From Crocinitomicaceae bacterium (GTDB lineage Bacteria; Bacteroidota; Bacteroidia; Flavobacteriales_D; Crocinitomicaceae), in assembly GCA_022447585.1 (NCBI GenBank), contig JAKVAR010000014.1:248001-312000 (forward strand): DNA of 64,000 nucleotides, written 5' to 3'. Made by a program: the position numbers and the translations under genes. Positions 35,141-44,582 of this stretch are shown here, piece after piece; position 1 is the first letter of the stretch; every line of letters starts with the position of its first letter. Under the pieces are notes generated by a model. It had not been told where the DNA came from, did no database searches, and saw only the letters and a program-made list of their open reading frames with translations.

Positions 35141-36094
35141 ATGAAAAGAACATTACTTGCATTGAGTACGATATTGAGCACAATGACATTTGCTCAGGAT
35201 TGTTCCGAATTATTTATCTCTGAGTACGTTGAGGGTTGGAGTAATAATAAGGCTTTAGAGATTTATAACCCAACAAATGCAGCTATAGATTTAAGTGACT
35301 ATATGGTTATTCGTTTTTCAAACGGGTCAAATACAGCTACGGCAGCTAATGCTATTCAGTTAGTAGGTACTGTTGCTGCGCATGACGTACATGTTGCTGT
35401 TTTAGAAAAGTTAGATCCAATGGGAACTGGTCAAGAAGCTCCTATTTGGGATTCTTTACAAGTCAGAGCTGATGAGTTTTACTGTCCTGATTATAACACA
35501 ACAAATGCATTTTACTTTAATGGTGACGATGCCGTTGTTTTATCAAAAGGTAATGTAGCTAATATTCCAGGTCAAATTGTTGACATTTTTGGAAAGATTG
35601 GTGAAGATCCAGGTGCAGCTTGGACAGCGGATTTTCCATACGTTTCTGCAGGAGCAGAGGTGACAAAAGATCATTCTTTAATCAGAAAGTCAACTGTACT
35701 TCATGGTGAAACAAATCCAACAATTTCATACTTTGATCCATTGTTAGAATACGATTCGATTCCTGCTGTTGTCGAGATTGGCGGTCTGACTTATGGGAAT
35801 TGGTTTTCTCTTGGGACACACGATTGTGGTTGTAATCCTTTATCTGTAGATGAGATTGATCAGCCAGCAGTTGCTGTTTTCCCAAACCCATCAAACGGTA
35901 AGTTTTATGTAAATGGTGTTGAGAATTTCTCTTCTATTTGGGTTGTTAATTCGTTGGGTCAAAAAGTAAAGTCTATTGATCGCAATGTGAACTCACTTGT
36001 TGCTTTTGATTTAGGAAGTGATAGAGGGGTTTATTTTGTTAAGCTCACAGATAATAAAGGAAATACGATTACTAAAAGAGTAATCATCAAATAA
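35141..36094 (+). CDS. Secreted lamin-tail-domain protein with T9SS sorting signal
   Basis: A 317-residue exported protein: signal peptide ending MTFAQ, a lamin tail domain (LTD; about 22-215) starting ELFISEYVEGWSNNKALEIY, and a type A T9SS C-terminal domain (VFPNPSNGKFYVNGVE through TKRVIIK). LTDs occur in many secreted bacterial nucleases such as ExeM/NucH, but here no nuclease domain follows. It precedes the TonB receptor and endonuclease I genes and may be an adhesion or substrate-binding subunit of that cluster (inference). A terminator lies just after it. Confidence 0.85.
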   Translation: MKRTLLALSTILSTMTFAQDCSELFISEYVEGWSNNKALEIYNPTNAAIDLSDYMVIRFSNGSNTATAANAIQLVGTVAAHDVHVAVLEKLDPMGTGQEAPIWDSLQVRADEFYCPDYNTTNAFYFNGDDAVVLSKGNVANIPGQIVDIFGKIGEDPGAAWTADFPYVSAGAEVTKDHSLIRKSTVLHGETNPTISYFDPLLEYDSIPAVVEIGGLTYGNWFSLGTHDCGCNPLSVDEIDQPAVAVFPNPSNGKFYVNGVENFSSIWVVNSLGQKVKSIDRNVNSLVAFDLGSDRGVYFVKLTDNKGNTITKRVIIK

Positions 36095-36114
36095 TTAGAT
36101 TATTATTTAGAAAG

Positions 36115-36142
36115 GAGGTCGAGTTTATCGACCTCTTTTTTT
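36115..36142 (+). terminator. Intrinsic terminator after the LTD-protein gene
   Basis: GAGGTCGA / TCGACCTC stem, five-base loop, T-run of seven. It ends 14 bases before the TonB receptor start; as no promoter fits in that gap, partial read-through may set the ratio of the LTD protein to the downstream genes. Confidence 0.85.
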
Positions 36143-36156
36143 GACAAAAATTTCAG

Positions 36157-39042
36157 ATGAAAGCAATTTTATTTATTCTAGCCGCAATAATTTCATGTAG
36201 TGCTGTGAGTCAAACAGCCACAGTTTCAGGAGTTGTAACGGATAATGTAGCTAAACAGCCTGTCGTTGGCGCAAAAGTCATCTTCTCAGATAAGTATAAA
36301 GCTTATTCTGATTATGATGGTAATTACACAATCAATGATGTTCCTTTTGGAGAGTATGACGTTATTGTAACAATGTTGTCATTCGATACGGTTAGGATGA
36401 AAGTTAATGTTGATTCTGAGCAATATGAAATGTCATTTATTTTAGGTGGAAGTCAAGAGATTGAGGAAGTTAATGTTATTGGAAATTTAGCTCAAGATAG
36501 AAAAACTCCTGTTGCAGTTTCTAATATCGGGACTCGTGAAATTAATGAAGAACTAGGTTCACAAGATTTACCAATGATTTTAAATTCAAAACCAGGTGTT
36601 CATGCTACTCAACAAGGCGGTGGTGATGGTGATGCGAGAATTACTATTCGTGGCTTTGATCAGCGTAACGTTGGTGTTATGATTGACGGAGTTCCTGTTA
36701 ATGATATGGAGAATGGTGCGGTATACTGGTCAAATTGGTTCGGTTTGGATGCAATTACTCAGCAAATTCAAGTTCAGCGAGGACTTGGGGCAACTAAGTT
36801 GGCAATGCCCTCAGTTGGAGGAACCATGAATATCCTTACACAGAATACAGGAGGAAAAAGGGAAATTAAAGTAAGACAAGAGTATGGTTCAGGAACATTC
36901 CTTAGAACTTCTTTGTCTTATAAGTCTGGAACATTGAAAAATGGATGGGGAGTATTGTTTTCAGGTTCATATAAACAAGGTAATGGATGGGTAGATGGAC
37001 TGAATACGCAAGGTGGATTTTACTATTTAAAAGTTCAAAAGAAAATTAAAAATCATGTTGTTTCTTTGAGTGGATTTGGAGCTCCTCAGCAACATGGGCA
37101 AAGATCATATAATCAACAAATTCAATACTGGGACAAGGATCTTGCGCAAGAGCAATACACAGGGCATGATGAGGTGTATAATCTAGTTACAGCCTTTAAT
37201 AATTCATCATCTGCTCCTGATTCAGCCGCTTATTGGGGACGACTCTCTGACTTTGGTATTAATCATGGGAATTTGAAAAGTTATTTAAGTGATAATAATT
37301 ATATAGATACAACAGGTGCTGAGAATTGGGGGCCAAGGCATAATCAGCATTGGGGAACATATCATGATAGTTTGACTGGAAAAAACTCTGCCAGAAGCGA
37401 GCGAAGAAATTTTTATCACAAACCGCAAATAACATTAAAAGACTTTTGGAAAATTAATAATAAGCTTTCTTGGTCTAATATGGCATATGTGTCTATTGGA
37501 AGGGGCGGAGGTCAAAGTATTTATAATTCTAACGTTCCACGTGATTCTGTTACGGATGAAATTTTATGGGCAGAAATTGAATATAGTAATCAATGGAACT
37601 TTTCTGGAGGTCCAACAATAGAACCTAAATACGATCCTAGTTTACTCAAGTCGTCTCAGATTTTAATGGCATCTATGAATAATCATACGTGGGTAGGAGG
37701 CTTGTCTCAATTTGATTATGAGTTTGACTCAAAACTGAGCTTTGCTGGAGGGTTGGATTATAGATATTATAAAGGAACACACTATACTGAAATAGTTGAC
37801 TTGTTGGGAGGAGATTATTTTATTGATGGATCGAATAAAAATGCTACCGAAATTAAATTGGGTGTAGGGGATAAGATTGCGAAATACCCGTATCAATCAG
37901 ATAGGGCAGGATTTGTTCAATGGGCTGGTGCTTTCGGGCAAGCAGAATACTCTCATGGAAGATGGACAGCATTCTTAAATCTTTCCGGTGTTTCAAATGG
38001 GTACAGAGGAGAAGATTATTTCCAGAAGAAAACAATGCAGGTCGGTGATTCTTTAATTGAAATTGGAACTCATGTAATAGAGCAGAATGGAATTCTGAAT
38101 TATGTGTCTGATACGGTTACGCTTGATGGGGTGAATTATACCACTGCTTCAGAGGGGCTAGAAACATCTAATACTGGATGGAAATGGCTGTTTGGAGGGA
38201 CAATAAAAGCTGGAGCAAATTTCAATGTTACGGAGAAATCCAATGTTTTCATGAATTTGGGTTACCTGAGTAGAACGCCTCAATATAGCAATGTCGTTGA
38301 TAATAATACGAATCAATTCTTTGAAGAAATATTGAATGAAAATATTTATGCATTTGAACTTGGGTATGGTTTTAGAAGTAAAAAGTTAAGTGTGAATTTT
38401 AATGGGTATTATACCTACTGGGAAAACAAACCTTTTCCTTATGGTGTTAGTATTCCGGATCCACAAGATCCAACAGAGTTTATTAGAGCTAACGTGAACG
38501 GTATGGATGCACTTCATGTAGGTGCTGAAGTTGATGCCTCATATAGAGTTAGTAAAAAATGGTCCATTGAAGGTATGGTTAGTTATGGTGATTGGACCTG
38601 GCAATCAACAGAAATTGTTGATGTATTAGGTACGGAATTCGAGTTTGATGCGAAGGGTGTTCATGTGGGGGATGCGGCGCAGTCGACTTACGCGGCAAGT
38701 ATTCGTTACGCTTTTGTGAAGAATGGTTATTTAAAGGTGAAATATTCGTATTTCGATCGTTATTACAGCGATTTTGATCCGTTCAGCTTAACTGGAGCGA
38801 ATGGCGGAACTGAGTCGTGGGAAATTCCTTCTTATGGTTTGATGAGTATTCATGCTGGTTATAGATTGCGATTTGAGAAAAGTAGCTTAAACTTCAGAGC
38901 AAATGTATTTAATGCATTAAATACATTATATATTTCTGATGCTAGAACGAATAAATATGGAACTGATTTTAGTGCAAGTTCTGCAGGTGTTTTCGTTGGT
39001 CAGGGATTAAGATTTAATGTTTCATTAGGCTTTCAGTTTTAA
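36157..39042 (+). CDS. TonB-dependent outer-membrane receptor
   Basis: A 961-residue receptor: signal peptide ending SCSAVSQ, an N-terminal carboxypeptidase-regulatory-like domain (VSGVVTDNVAKQPVVGAKVI, about 22-95), a plug (GDARITIRGFDQRNVGVMID, then GLGATKLAMPSVGG) and a 22-strand barrel ending in aromatic residues (FNVSLGFQF). There is no SusD partner, so it is not a glycan-type SusCD pair. It imports a substrate using TonB energy; with endonuclease I and 5'-nucleotidase downstream, oligonucleotides, nucleotides, nucleosides or a released product are candidates (inference). Confidence 0.9.
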   Translation: MKAILFILAAIISCSAVSQTATVSGVVTDNVAKQPVVGAKVIFSDKYKAYSDYDGNYTINDVPFGEYDVIVTMLSFDTVRMKVNVDSEQYEMSFILGGSQEIEEVNVIGNLAQDRKTPVAVSNIGTREINEELGSQDLPMILNSKPGVHATQQGGGDGDARITIRGFDQRNVGVMIDGVPVNDMENGAVYWSNWFGLDAITQQIQVQRGLGATKLAMPSVGGTMNILTQNTGGKREIKVRQEYGSGTFLRTSLSYKSGTLKNGWGVLFSGSYKQGNGWVDGLNTQGGFYYLKVQKKIKNHVVSLSGFGAPQQHGQRSYNQQIQYWDKDLAQEQYTGHDEVYNLVTAFNNSSSAPDSAAYWGRLSDFGINHGNLKSYLSDNNYIDTTGAENWGPRHNQHWGTYHDSLTGKNSARSERRNFYHKPQITLKDFWKINNKLSWSNMAYVSIGRGGGQSIYNSNVPRDSVTDEILWAEIEYSNQWNFSGGPTIEPKYDPSLLKSSQILMASMNNHTWVGGLSQFDYEFDSKLSFAGGLDYRYYKGTHYTEIVDLLGGDYFIDGSNKNATEIKLGVGDKIAKYPYQSDRAGFVQWAGAFGQAEYSHGRWTAFLNLSGVSNGYRGEDYFQKKTMQVGDSLIEIGTHVIEQNGILNYVSDTVTLDGVNYTTASEGLETSNTGWKWLFGGTIKAGANFNVTEKSNVFMNLGYLSRTPQYSNVVDNNTNQFFEEILNENIYAFELGYGFRSKKLSVNFNGYYTYWENKPFPYGVSIPDPQDPTEFIRANVNGMDALHVGAEVDASYRVSKKWSIEGMVSYGDWTWQSTEIVDVLGTEFEFDAKGVHVGDAAQSTYAASIRYAFVKNGYLKVKYSYFDRYYSDFDPFSLTGANGGTESWEIPSYGLMSIHAGYRLRFEKSSLNFRANVFNALNTLYISDARTNKYGTDFSASSAGVFVGQGLRFNVSLGFQF

Positions 39043-39090
39043 ATAAAAAGAAATTACTTCAACTTCGTTGAGGAATAAATAAAAACAAAT

Positions 39091-41367
39091 ATGATGAAAA
39101 AGGTGTTATTAATATTTTCTGCTGTGGCAATGTCTCTAGGGGCGTTTGCTCAGACAGATATCGCAAATGCACGTACTTTTGGGATAGGCCAAACAGTTAC
39201 GGTAACTGGTGTTGCAACAAATGGATCTGAATTGGGAGCGATTCGTTATATGCAAGATGGAACAGCAGGTATTGCAGGTTATGGTGGTCCGATTACAGGT
39301 GTGAATAGATACGATTCTATATCAGTAACGGGACCGTTAATTGAGTTTGCTGGATTGTTAGAGATTTCAACAGTTACGAATGTGGTTAATCACGGACCTG
39401 CTGTTATTCAGCCTGTTCCTTTACAAATTCCGCTTTCTTCGGCTAACGAAACTCTAGAGTCGCAGTTGGTTGAATTTCAGAATGTAACTTTTGTCAATCC
39501 AACTACGTTTGCCGCGGGTAACTCAACTGTACAAATTACTGATGGTTCAACAAATTTTGATGTAAGAATTAATGGGTCTACAGATATTGCGGGAACAGTA
39601 ATGCCAACTGGACCGATAACAATTACAGGATTAGTTGGTCAGTATAACGCAAATTATCAAATTGTTCCAAGAGACTTGAACGATATTATTCCTTATGTGG
39701 CTCCAGCATTTGAAATTAATGTGTTATTAGAAGGTTCAACTGTTCTTACTGGTTCAAATTATTTTGTAGGTAATGCTGGTAATATTAATATGACAATTGA
39801 GAATTTAGGTTCTACTGATTTGAATATTACAGGGTATAATATTACGGGTGCTGATGCATCGGATTTTACTTCGACATTGGTTGCTGGTACAATTCCTGGT
39901 TCTTCAGATCAAGCTTACACGATTACTTATAGTCCTTCTGGCACAGGGTCTCATTTTGCTTCGATTGAAATTGGTTCAAATGATGCTGATGAAGATCCTT
40001 ATATTATCCATTTTGAAGGTGTTGGGACTGATAATTTAGCAACAGAGCCATCTGCTAACCCTACCGGGTTGACATTTCCACTGTTAGAGGCTTATAAGTT
40101 AGGTGGGCAATATTTGGCAGGGAATGATGCTTCTAATTATATCGTACTCTGGAAGAATGGTTCTGCCGTAACTGGAGTTCCTGTAGATGGGGAAACGTAT
40201 ATGAGGGGTGATGCTGTAGGTGATGCCAAAGTTGCATATGTGGGCGCTGGAACTTCATTTACTCCAAGAGGTGTGATCGCAAATCAAGATTATTATTTCG
40301 CTGTTTATGCATTTAATGGTTCCGGAGGATTCGAGAATTACTTAACCACTGCTCCGGCAACAGGAAGTGTAACTTCTTTAGGGGAAAATATTGGTTCTTA
40401 TTACAGTGGTGTTTCTTCTTCTGATCCAACTTTTGTTTCTGATTTGAATGCGTTAATTAATCCTCACACGATGATTACTTATTTCATGTATAAACAAACA
40501 ATGATGGCTGAGTTCGAAATTAAAGATACTGTAAATGGTGAGTCTTATGTTACTTGTGCGCTGTCCGGAGAAAGAATGGTGTTTGATGGGCCTTTTGATT
40601 GGGTCGCGTCAGGATATAGTAGAGAACATACTTTTCCTCATTCTTGGATGACTTCTTATCCTTGTGATAGCCCTGAGGCACCTGAATATAATGATCAGCA
40701 CAATTTATACCCTGCTAATTTAGCTCAAGCAAATACGCCACGTTCAAACCTTCCATTAGGTGATATAGATGGTAATGTTGTTTTCAACTATTTAGGTGGT
40801 TCCGTTGGAATGATGGGGGCTCAAATGGTCTACGAGCCAAGGGAAAGTCATAAAGGGAATGCAGCAAGAGCAATTATGTATATGGCAGTAGCTTATGGGT
40901 TCAACTTAAACGGTGATTTAGATTCTGATAAACAAGAGCAACAAATATTAAAAGATTGGCACTTCAATGATTTACCAGATAATTATGAAATTGCCCGTCA
41001 TGAGTATGTTTTTGATCTTCAGGGGAACCGTAATCCATTCATTGATTCAGTAGACTACGCTTGCTTTATTGATTTCGATAATAATGATCATATTCCAGCA
41101 GGATGTGTATTGTCAATTGAAGAAAAGTTGGAGGCTAATTTGGTTGTTTTCCCAGTTCCTTCAAGTGATAAGATTTTTGTTCAAGTGAATGATACCGAAA
41201 TTACTTCGTATTCTGTTGTAGATATGCAAGGAAGAGAGGTTCTTTCTTTGTCAGGAATTAATGCACCTTTAATTGAACTGAGTGCAGCTGATTTCAATGC
41301 AGGTACATATTTAATTCAAGTGACAACTCCTTATGGAAATGCACAAAGAAAAATGATCATTAAATAA
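39091..41367 (+). CDS. Secreted endonuclease I with T9SS sorting signal
   Basis: A 758-residue secreted nuclease. In order: signal peptide (ends GAFAQ); an OB-fold-like domain (about 22-210); a choice-of-anchor/HYDIN-type Ig domain (about 215-310, ending YIIHFEGVGT); a linker with a fibronectin-like part; the endonuclease I domain (about 440-680) with the His-Me finger SREHTFPHSW and the metal-ligand motif QHNLYPANLAQANTPRSN; and a T9SS tail (VFPVPSSDKIFVQV to KMIIK). Family enzymes cut double-stranded DNA and RNA non-specifically. It is 48 bases after the receptor gene and overlaps the next gene by one base. Confidence 0.92.
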   Translation: MMKKVLLIFSAVAMSLGAFAQTDIANARTFGIGQTVTVTGVATNGSELGAIRYMQDGTAGIAGYGGPITGVNRYDSISVTGPLIEFAGLLEISTVTNVVNHGPAVIQPVPLQIPLSSANETLESQLVEFQNVTFVNPTTFAAGNSTVQITDGSTNFDVRINGSTDIAGTVMPTGPITITGLVGQYNANYQIVPRDLNDIIPYVAPAFEINVLLEGSTVLTGSNYFVGNAGNINMTIENLGSTDLNITGYNITGADASDFTSTLVAGTIPGSSDQAYTITYSPSGTGSHFASIEIGSNDADEDPYIIHFEGVGTDNLATEPSANPTGLTFPLLEAYKLGGQYLAGNDASNYIVLWKNGSAVTGVPVDGETYMRGDAVGDAKVAYVGAGTSFTPRGVIANQDYYFAVYAFNGSGGFENYLTTAPATGSVTSLGENIGSYYSGVSSSDPTFVSDLNALINPHTMITYFMYKQTMMAEFEIKDTVNGESYVTCALSGERMVFDGPFDWVASGYSREHTFPHSWMTSYPCDSPEAPEYNDQHNLYPANLAQANTPRSNLPLGDIDGNVVFNYLGGSVGMMGAQMVYEPRESHKGNAARAIMYMAVAYGFNLNGDLDSDKQEQQILKDWHFNDLPDNYEIARHEYVFDLQGNRNPFIDSVDYACFIDFDNNDHIPAGCVLSIEEKLEANLVVFPVPSSDKIFVQVNDTEITSYSVVDMQGREVLSLSGINAPLIELSAADFNAGTYLIQVTTPYGNAQRKMIIK

Positions 41368-42074
41368 TGATAAAGCATCTTTTATATTTAATCATTGGAG
41401 CAGGCCTAACAGCCTGCTCTTCTGTTAATACGATATCTGTAAAATCAGAGTCCATAGGAGTAACATCTGAATATGATGAGGTTAATAAAGTTGACTCTAT
41501 CGTAATGCCATACAGAGATCAGTTGGAGTCAGAAATGTTGGAGGTAATTGCTGTTGCTGAAAATGACTTTACAAGAGGTCGTCCAAATGGTGTATTGAAT
41601 AATTGGTCTGCTGATGCAATATTAAATGCCGTGTCACAATCTCACTTCAAGGAGAAACCATACTTTTGCTTATTAAATTTCGGAGGACTGAGAAACCCTT
41701 TTAGTCAGGGTGATATTGTTTTAGGTGATGTATATAAGTTGATGCCGTTTGATAATGAGATTGTTATTGTTGAGTTACCGTATTCAAAATTGGATAAGAT
41801 TGCAAATTACTTGATTGCTAGTGGTGGAGAGCCTATTTCAAATGCGATTTTAGATGTTGACCGTATTTCTATTGCGGGCGACTCTGGTTTAGAAGATTCG
41901 TTTTTCGTTGTGACTTCCGATTATTTGATGAACGGTGGGGATAACATGATTTTTTTTCAGGATCAATTAAATGTAATTTACACTGGGATTTTGATGAGAG
42001 ATGCCATGATTGATCAGGTTAAGAAGCAGAAATCGCTTATTTTTAATGATGATGAACGAATTATATTGGAATAA
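41367..42074 (+). CDS. 5'-nucleotidase C-terminal-domain lipoprotein
   Basis: A 235-residue lipoprotein (lipobox GLTACSS, Cys about 17) consisting only of a 5_nucleotid_C domain, the nucleotide-binding half of UshA-type enzymes: NNWSADAILNAV, CLLNFGGLRNPFSQGDIVLG, LMPFDNEIV and SDYLMNGGDNMIFF. It has no catalytic metallophosphatase domain; that is the next gene. The two overlap in a TAATG junction, so they are made together and may assemble into one enzyme. The domain order is the reverse of the usual single chain. Confidence 0.9.
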   Translation: MIKHLLYLIIGAGLTACSSVNTISVKSESIGVTSEYDEVNKVDSIVMPYRDQLESEMLEVIAVAENDFTRGRPNGVLNNWSADAILNAVSQSHFKEKPYFCLLNFGGLRNPFSQGDIVLGDVYKLMPFDNEIVIVELPYSKLDKIANYLIASGGEPISNAILDVDRISIAGDSGLEDSFFVVTSDYLMNGGDNMIFFQDQLNVIYTGILMRDAMIDQVKKQKSLIFNDDERIILE

Positions 42075-42979
42075 TGGAGAGAAGAGATTTTATTCGAAAT
42101 TCGGTTTTGATTTCAGGAGGAGTAATTGTTGCTCCTGGTTTGTTTGCGCAAGGTAGAATTGTAAATGCTAAGAATAGATTGACTATTCTGCATACCAACG
42201 ATACCCACTCTAATATAGATCCATTTCCACAAAACCATTCTCGTTATCCAGGTAAAGGAGGTGTGTCTCGCAGGTTTGAACTAATTCAAATGGTTCGGGA
42301 GCAAGAAGAGAATGTTCTTTTACTTGATGCTGGAGATATCTTTCAAGGAACACCATACTTTAATAAGTTTGGTGGTGTTTTAGAAATGAAGTTGATGACT
42401 GCGCTTGGATATGATGCTGCAACAATGGGGAATCATGATTTTGACGGAGGCATGCATGGCTTTGTTAAAGCTAAAGAATCGGCTAACTTTCCTTTTCTGT
42501 GTTCTAATTATGATTTTAAGAATACACCAATTGATGGGCATACCGAAGATTATACCATAATTCAAAAAGGAAATATCAAAGTAGGTATTTTTGGATTGGG
42601 CGTTGAGTTAAAAGGGCTTGTTCCAGAAAATAAATATGGCGAGTCAGTATATAATGACCCAATTGAAATAGCAAATGATCGTGCCCTTGAGTTAAAAGAG
42701 AAAGGGTGTGATTTAGTAATTTGTTTGTCTCATTTAGGCTATGAATACCAAAAAGAGAAAGTTTCTGATCGTGTTTTAGCTCAAAAAACAAAAAATATCC
42801 ATTTAATAATTGGTGGACATACGCATACGTTTCTGGAGAAGCCAACAGAAGAGAAGAATCTAATTGGTGAAACTGTTTTAGTAAATCAAGTAGGTTGGGC
42901 AGGAATAAATGTTGGTAGGGTCGATTTCAATATTGAAAAGAAAGCATTCGCTAAAAGTAATGTTTTGGTTGTTGAGTAA
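42074..42979 (+). CDS. Tat-exported 5'-nucleotidase catalytic domain (metallophosphoesterase)
   Basis: A 301-residue protein with a twin-arginine signal (MERRDFIRN, then hydrophobic to about residue 26) and a calcineurin-like metallophosphatase domain with all UshA-type ligands: LHTNDTHSN (Asp, His), DAGDIFQG (Asp), GNHDFDGG (Asn, catalytic His-Asp), HLGYE and GGHTHTF (His, His). It lacks the C-terminal nucleotide-binding domain, which is in the preceding lipoprotein. Predicted to release phosphate from nucleotides in the periplasm. Ends the cluster before a strong terminator. Confidence 0.92.
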   Translation: MERRDFIRNSVLISGGVIVAPGLFAQGRIVNAKNRLTILHTNDTHSNIDPFPQNHSRYPGKGGVSRRFELIQMVREQEENVLLLDAGDIFQGTPYFNKFGGVLEMKLMTALGYDAATMGNHDFDGGMHGFVKAKESANFPFLCSNYDFKNTPIDGHTEDYTIIQKGNIKVGIFGLGVELKGLVPENKYGESVYNDPIEIANDRALELKEKGCDLVICLSHLGYEYQKEKVSDRVLAQKTKNIHLIIGGHTHTFLEKPTEEKNLIGETVLVNQVGWAGINVGRVDFNIEKKAFAKSNVLVVE

Positions 42980-43000
42980 GCGATAAATCAGATAGGGCAA

Positions 43001-43037
43001 AAAAAAACGTCGACTATTTAATAGTCGACGTTTTTTT
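43001..43037. terminator. Bidirectional terminator between the scavenging cluster and lpdA
   Basis: A stem of up to 17 bp: ACGTCGACTAT / ATAGTCGACGT extended by A/T runs, with a three-base loop. Functional in both directions, as the flanking genes converge. Confidence 0.9.
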
Positions 43038-43051
43038 ATTTAATAGTATTT

Positions 43052-44443
43052 CTATAAGTGAATTACTTCATCGTAAGCAGCAGCAGCAGCTTCCATGATA
43101 GCTTCAGACATTGTCGGGTGTGGATGAACTGTTTTGATCAATTCTTCACCTGTAACTTCAAGTTTTCTCAATGCAACTAACTCAGCAACCATTTCAGTTA
43201 CGTTAGCTCCAATCATATGACCTCCTAGAAGTTCACCGTATTTCGCATCAAAAATTAATTTGACAAAACCATCCTTCGCTCCAGCAGCGCTAGCTTTACC
43301 AGATGCAGAGAATGGGAACTTTCCAATCTTTAAATCGTATCCTGCTTCTTTAGCTGCGGCTTCAGTCATACCAACAGATGCAATCTCTGGGGATGCATAA
43401 GTACAACCCGGAATATTTCCATAATCTAATACATCAGGATTATGTCCGGCAATTTTCTCAACACAAATAATCCCCTCGGCAGACGCAACGTGAGCTAAAG
43501 CAGCCGTTGGCAATACATCACCAATAGCATAATAGCCTGGGATATTCGTTTGATAGTAATCGTTCACTAAAATTCGACCCTTATCTGTAACAATTCCCAG
43601 GTCTTCTAATCCAATGTTTTCAATGTTAGCTTCAATACCAACGGCCGAAAGAACAATGTCACATTCGATTTTCTCTTCTCCTTTTGCTGTTTTAACAGAA
43701 ACAACACATCCTTTACCCGAAGTGTCAACTGATTCAACAGAAGAATTTGTTTTAATTTTAATTCCAGATTTCTTGAAAGATTTCTCTAATTGCTTAGAAA
43801 CGTCTTTATCTTCGATTGGAACAATGTTCGGTAAATATTCAACAACGGTAACTTCAGTTCCAATTGCATTGTAGAAGTATGCGAACTCAACTCCAATAGC
43901 ACCAGAACCAACTACAACCATTTTCTTTGGTTGTGTTTTTAAAGTCATTGCTTCTCTGTATCCGATAATTTTCTGTCCATCTTGCGGAAGGTTCGGAAGT
44001 TGGCGTGATCGTGCGCCTGTAGCAATAATAACACCTTTGCTTGCAGAGAATTCAGTTATTTTACCTGCATCATCAGTAACAGCTACTTTCTTACCTGCTT
44101 TAACAACACCAGTCCCGGAAAGAACATCAATCTTATTTTTCTTCATTAAGAACTGGATACCATTACTCATTCCGCTGGCAACTCCGCGGCTTCTGTCTAC
44201 CATCGCTCCGAAGTCAGCGCTTGCATCCTTCACATTGATACCGTAGTCACCTGCATGAGAAAGGTATTCAAAAACGTTAGCACTTTTCAAAAGAGCTTTC
44301 GTTGGGATACATCCCCAGTTTAAACATATACCACCAAGTGATTCACGCTCAATAATGGCAGTTTTCATTCCTAATTGTGAAGCTCTAATAGCGGTAACAT
44401 ATCCACCAGGTCCGCTTCCAACAACAATAATATCGTAACTCAT
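43052..44443 (-). CDS. lpdA: Dihydrolipoyl dehydrogenase
   Basis: A 463-residue flavoprotein, E3 of pyruvate, 2-oxoglutarate and branched-chain dehydrogenase complexes. It shows the FAD motif VVGSGPGGYV, the redox disulfide GGICLNWGCIPTKAL, the NAD motif VVVGSGAIGVEFA, and the C-terminal HPHPTMSEAIMEAA with the catalytic His-Glu. The E1/E2 genes are not adjacent. I start at ATG 44443 (MSYDIIVV); the longer TTG start adds three residues. A one-mismatch box TATCTTCG lies about 25 bases upstream. Confidence 0.96.
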   Translation of the reverse strand: MSYDIIVVGSGPGGYVTAIRASQLGMKTAIIERESLGGICLNWGCIPTKALLKSANVFEYLSHAGDYGINVKDASADFGAMVDRSRGVASGMSNGIQFLMKKNKIDVLSGTGVVKAGKKVAVTDDAGKITEFSASKGVIIATGARSRQLPNLPQDGQKIIGYREAMTLKTQPKKMVVVGSGAIGVEFAYFYNAIGTEVTVVEYLPNIVPIEDKDVSKQLEKSFKKSGIKIKTNSSVESVDTSGKGCVVSVKTAKGEEKIECDIVLSAVGIEANIENIGLEDLGIVTDKGRILVNDYYQTNIPGYYAIGDVLPTAALAHVASAEGIICVEKIAGHNPDVLDYGNIPGCTYASPEIASVGMTEAAAKEAGYDLKIGKFPFSASGKASAAGAKDGFVKLIFDAKYGELLGGHMIGANVTEMVAELVALRKLEVTGEELIKTVHPHPTMSEAIMEAAAAAYDEVIHL

Positions 44444-44582
44444 AATATTCAAAAATTGATAACTGCGAAGATAATGAATTATTCTAATTAAATATTCGAG
44501 GATAGACCTTATTCGCTAGTTCTTATTTTAAAAATTTGTTTCGTTTCTATAAAAGTTGTAGCTTATTTAAAAATAGATAGTT

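Noticed and set aside
34945..35181. 78-residue minus-strand ORF in the 34.8-35.1 kb intergenic region
   Set aside because: Overlaps the start of the LTD-protein gene, has a low-complexity aromatic N-terminus, no promoter box and no family resemblance.
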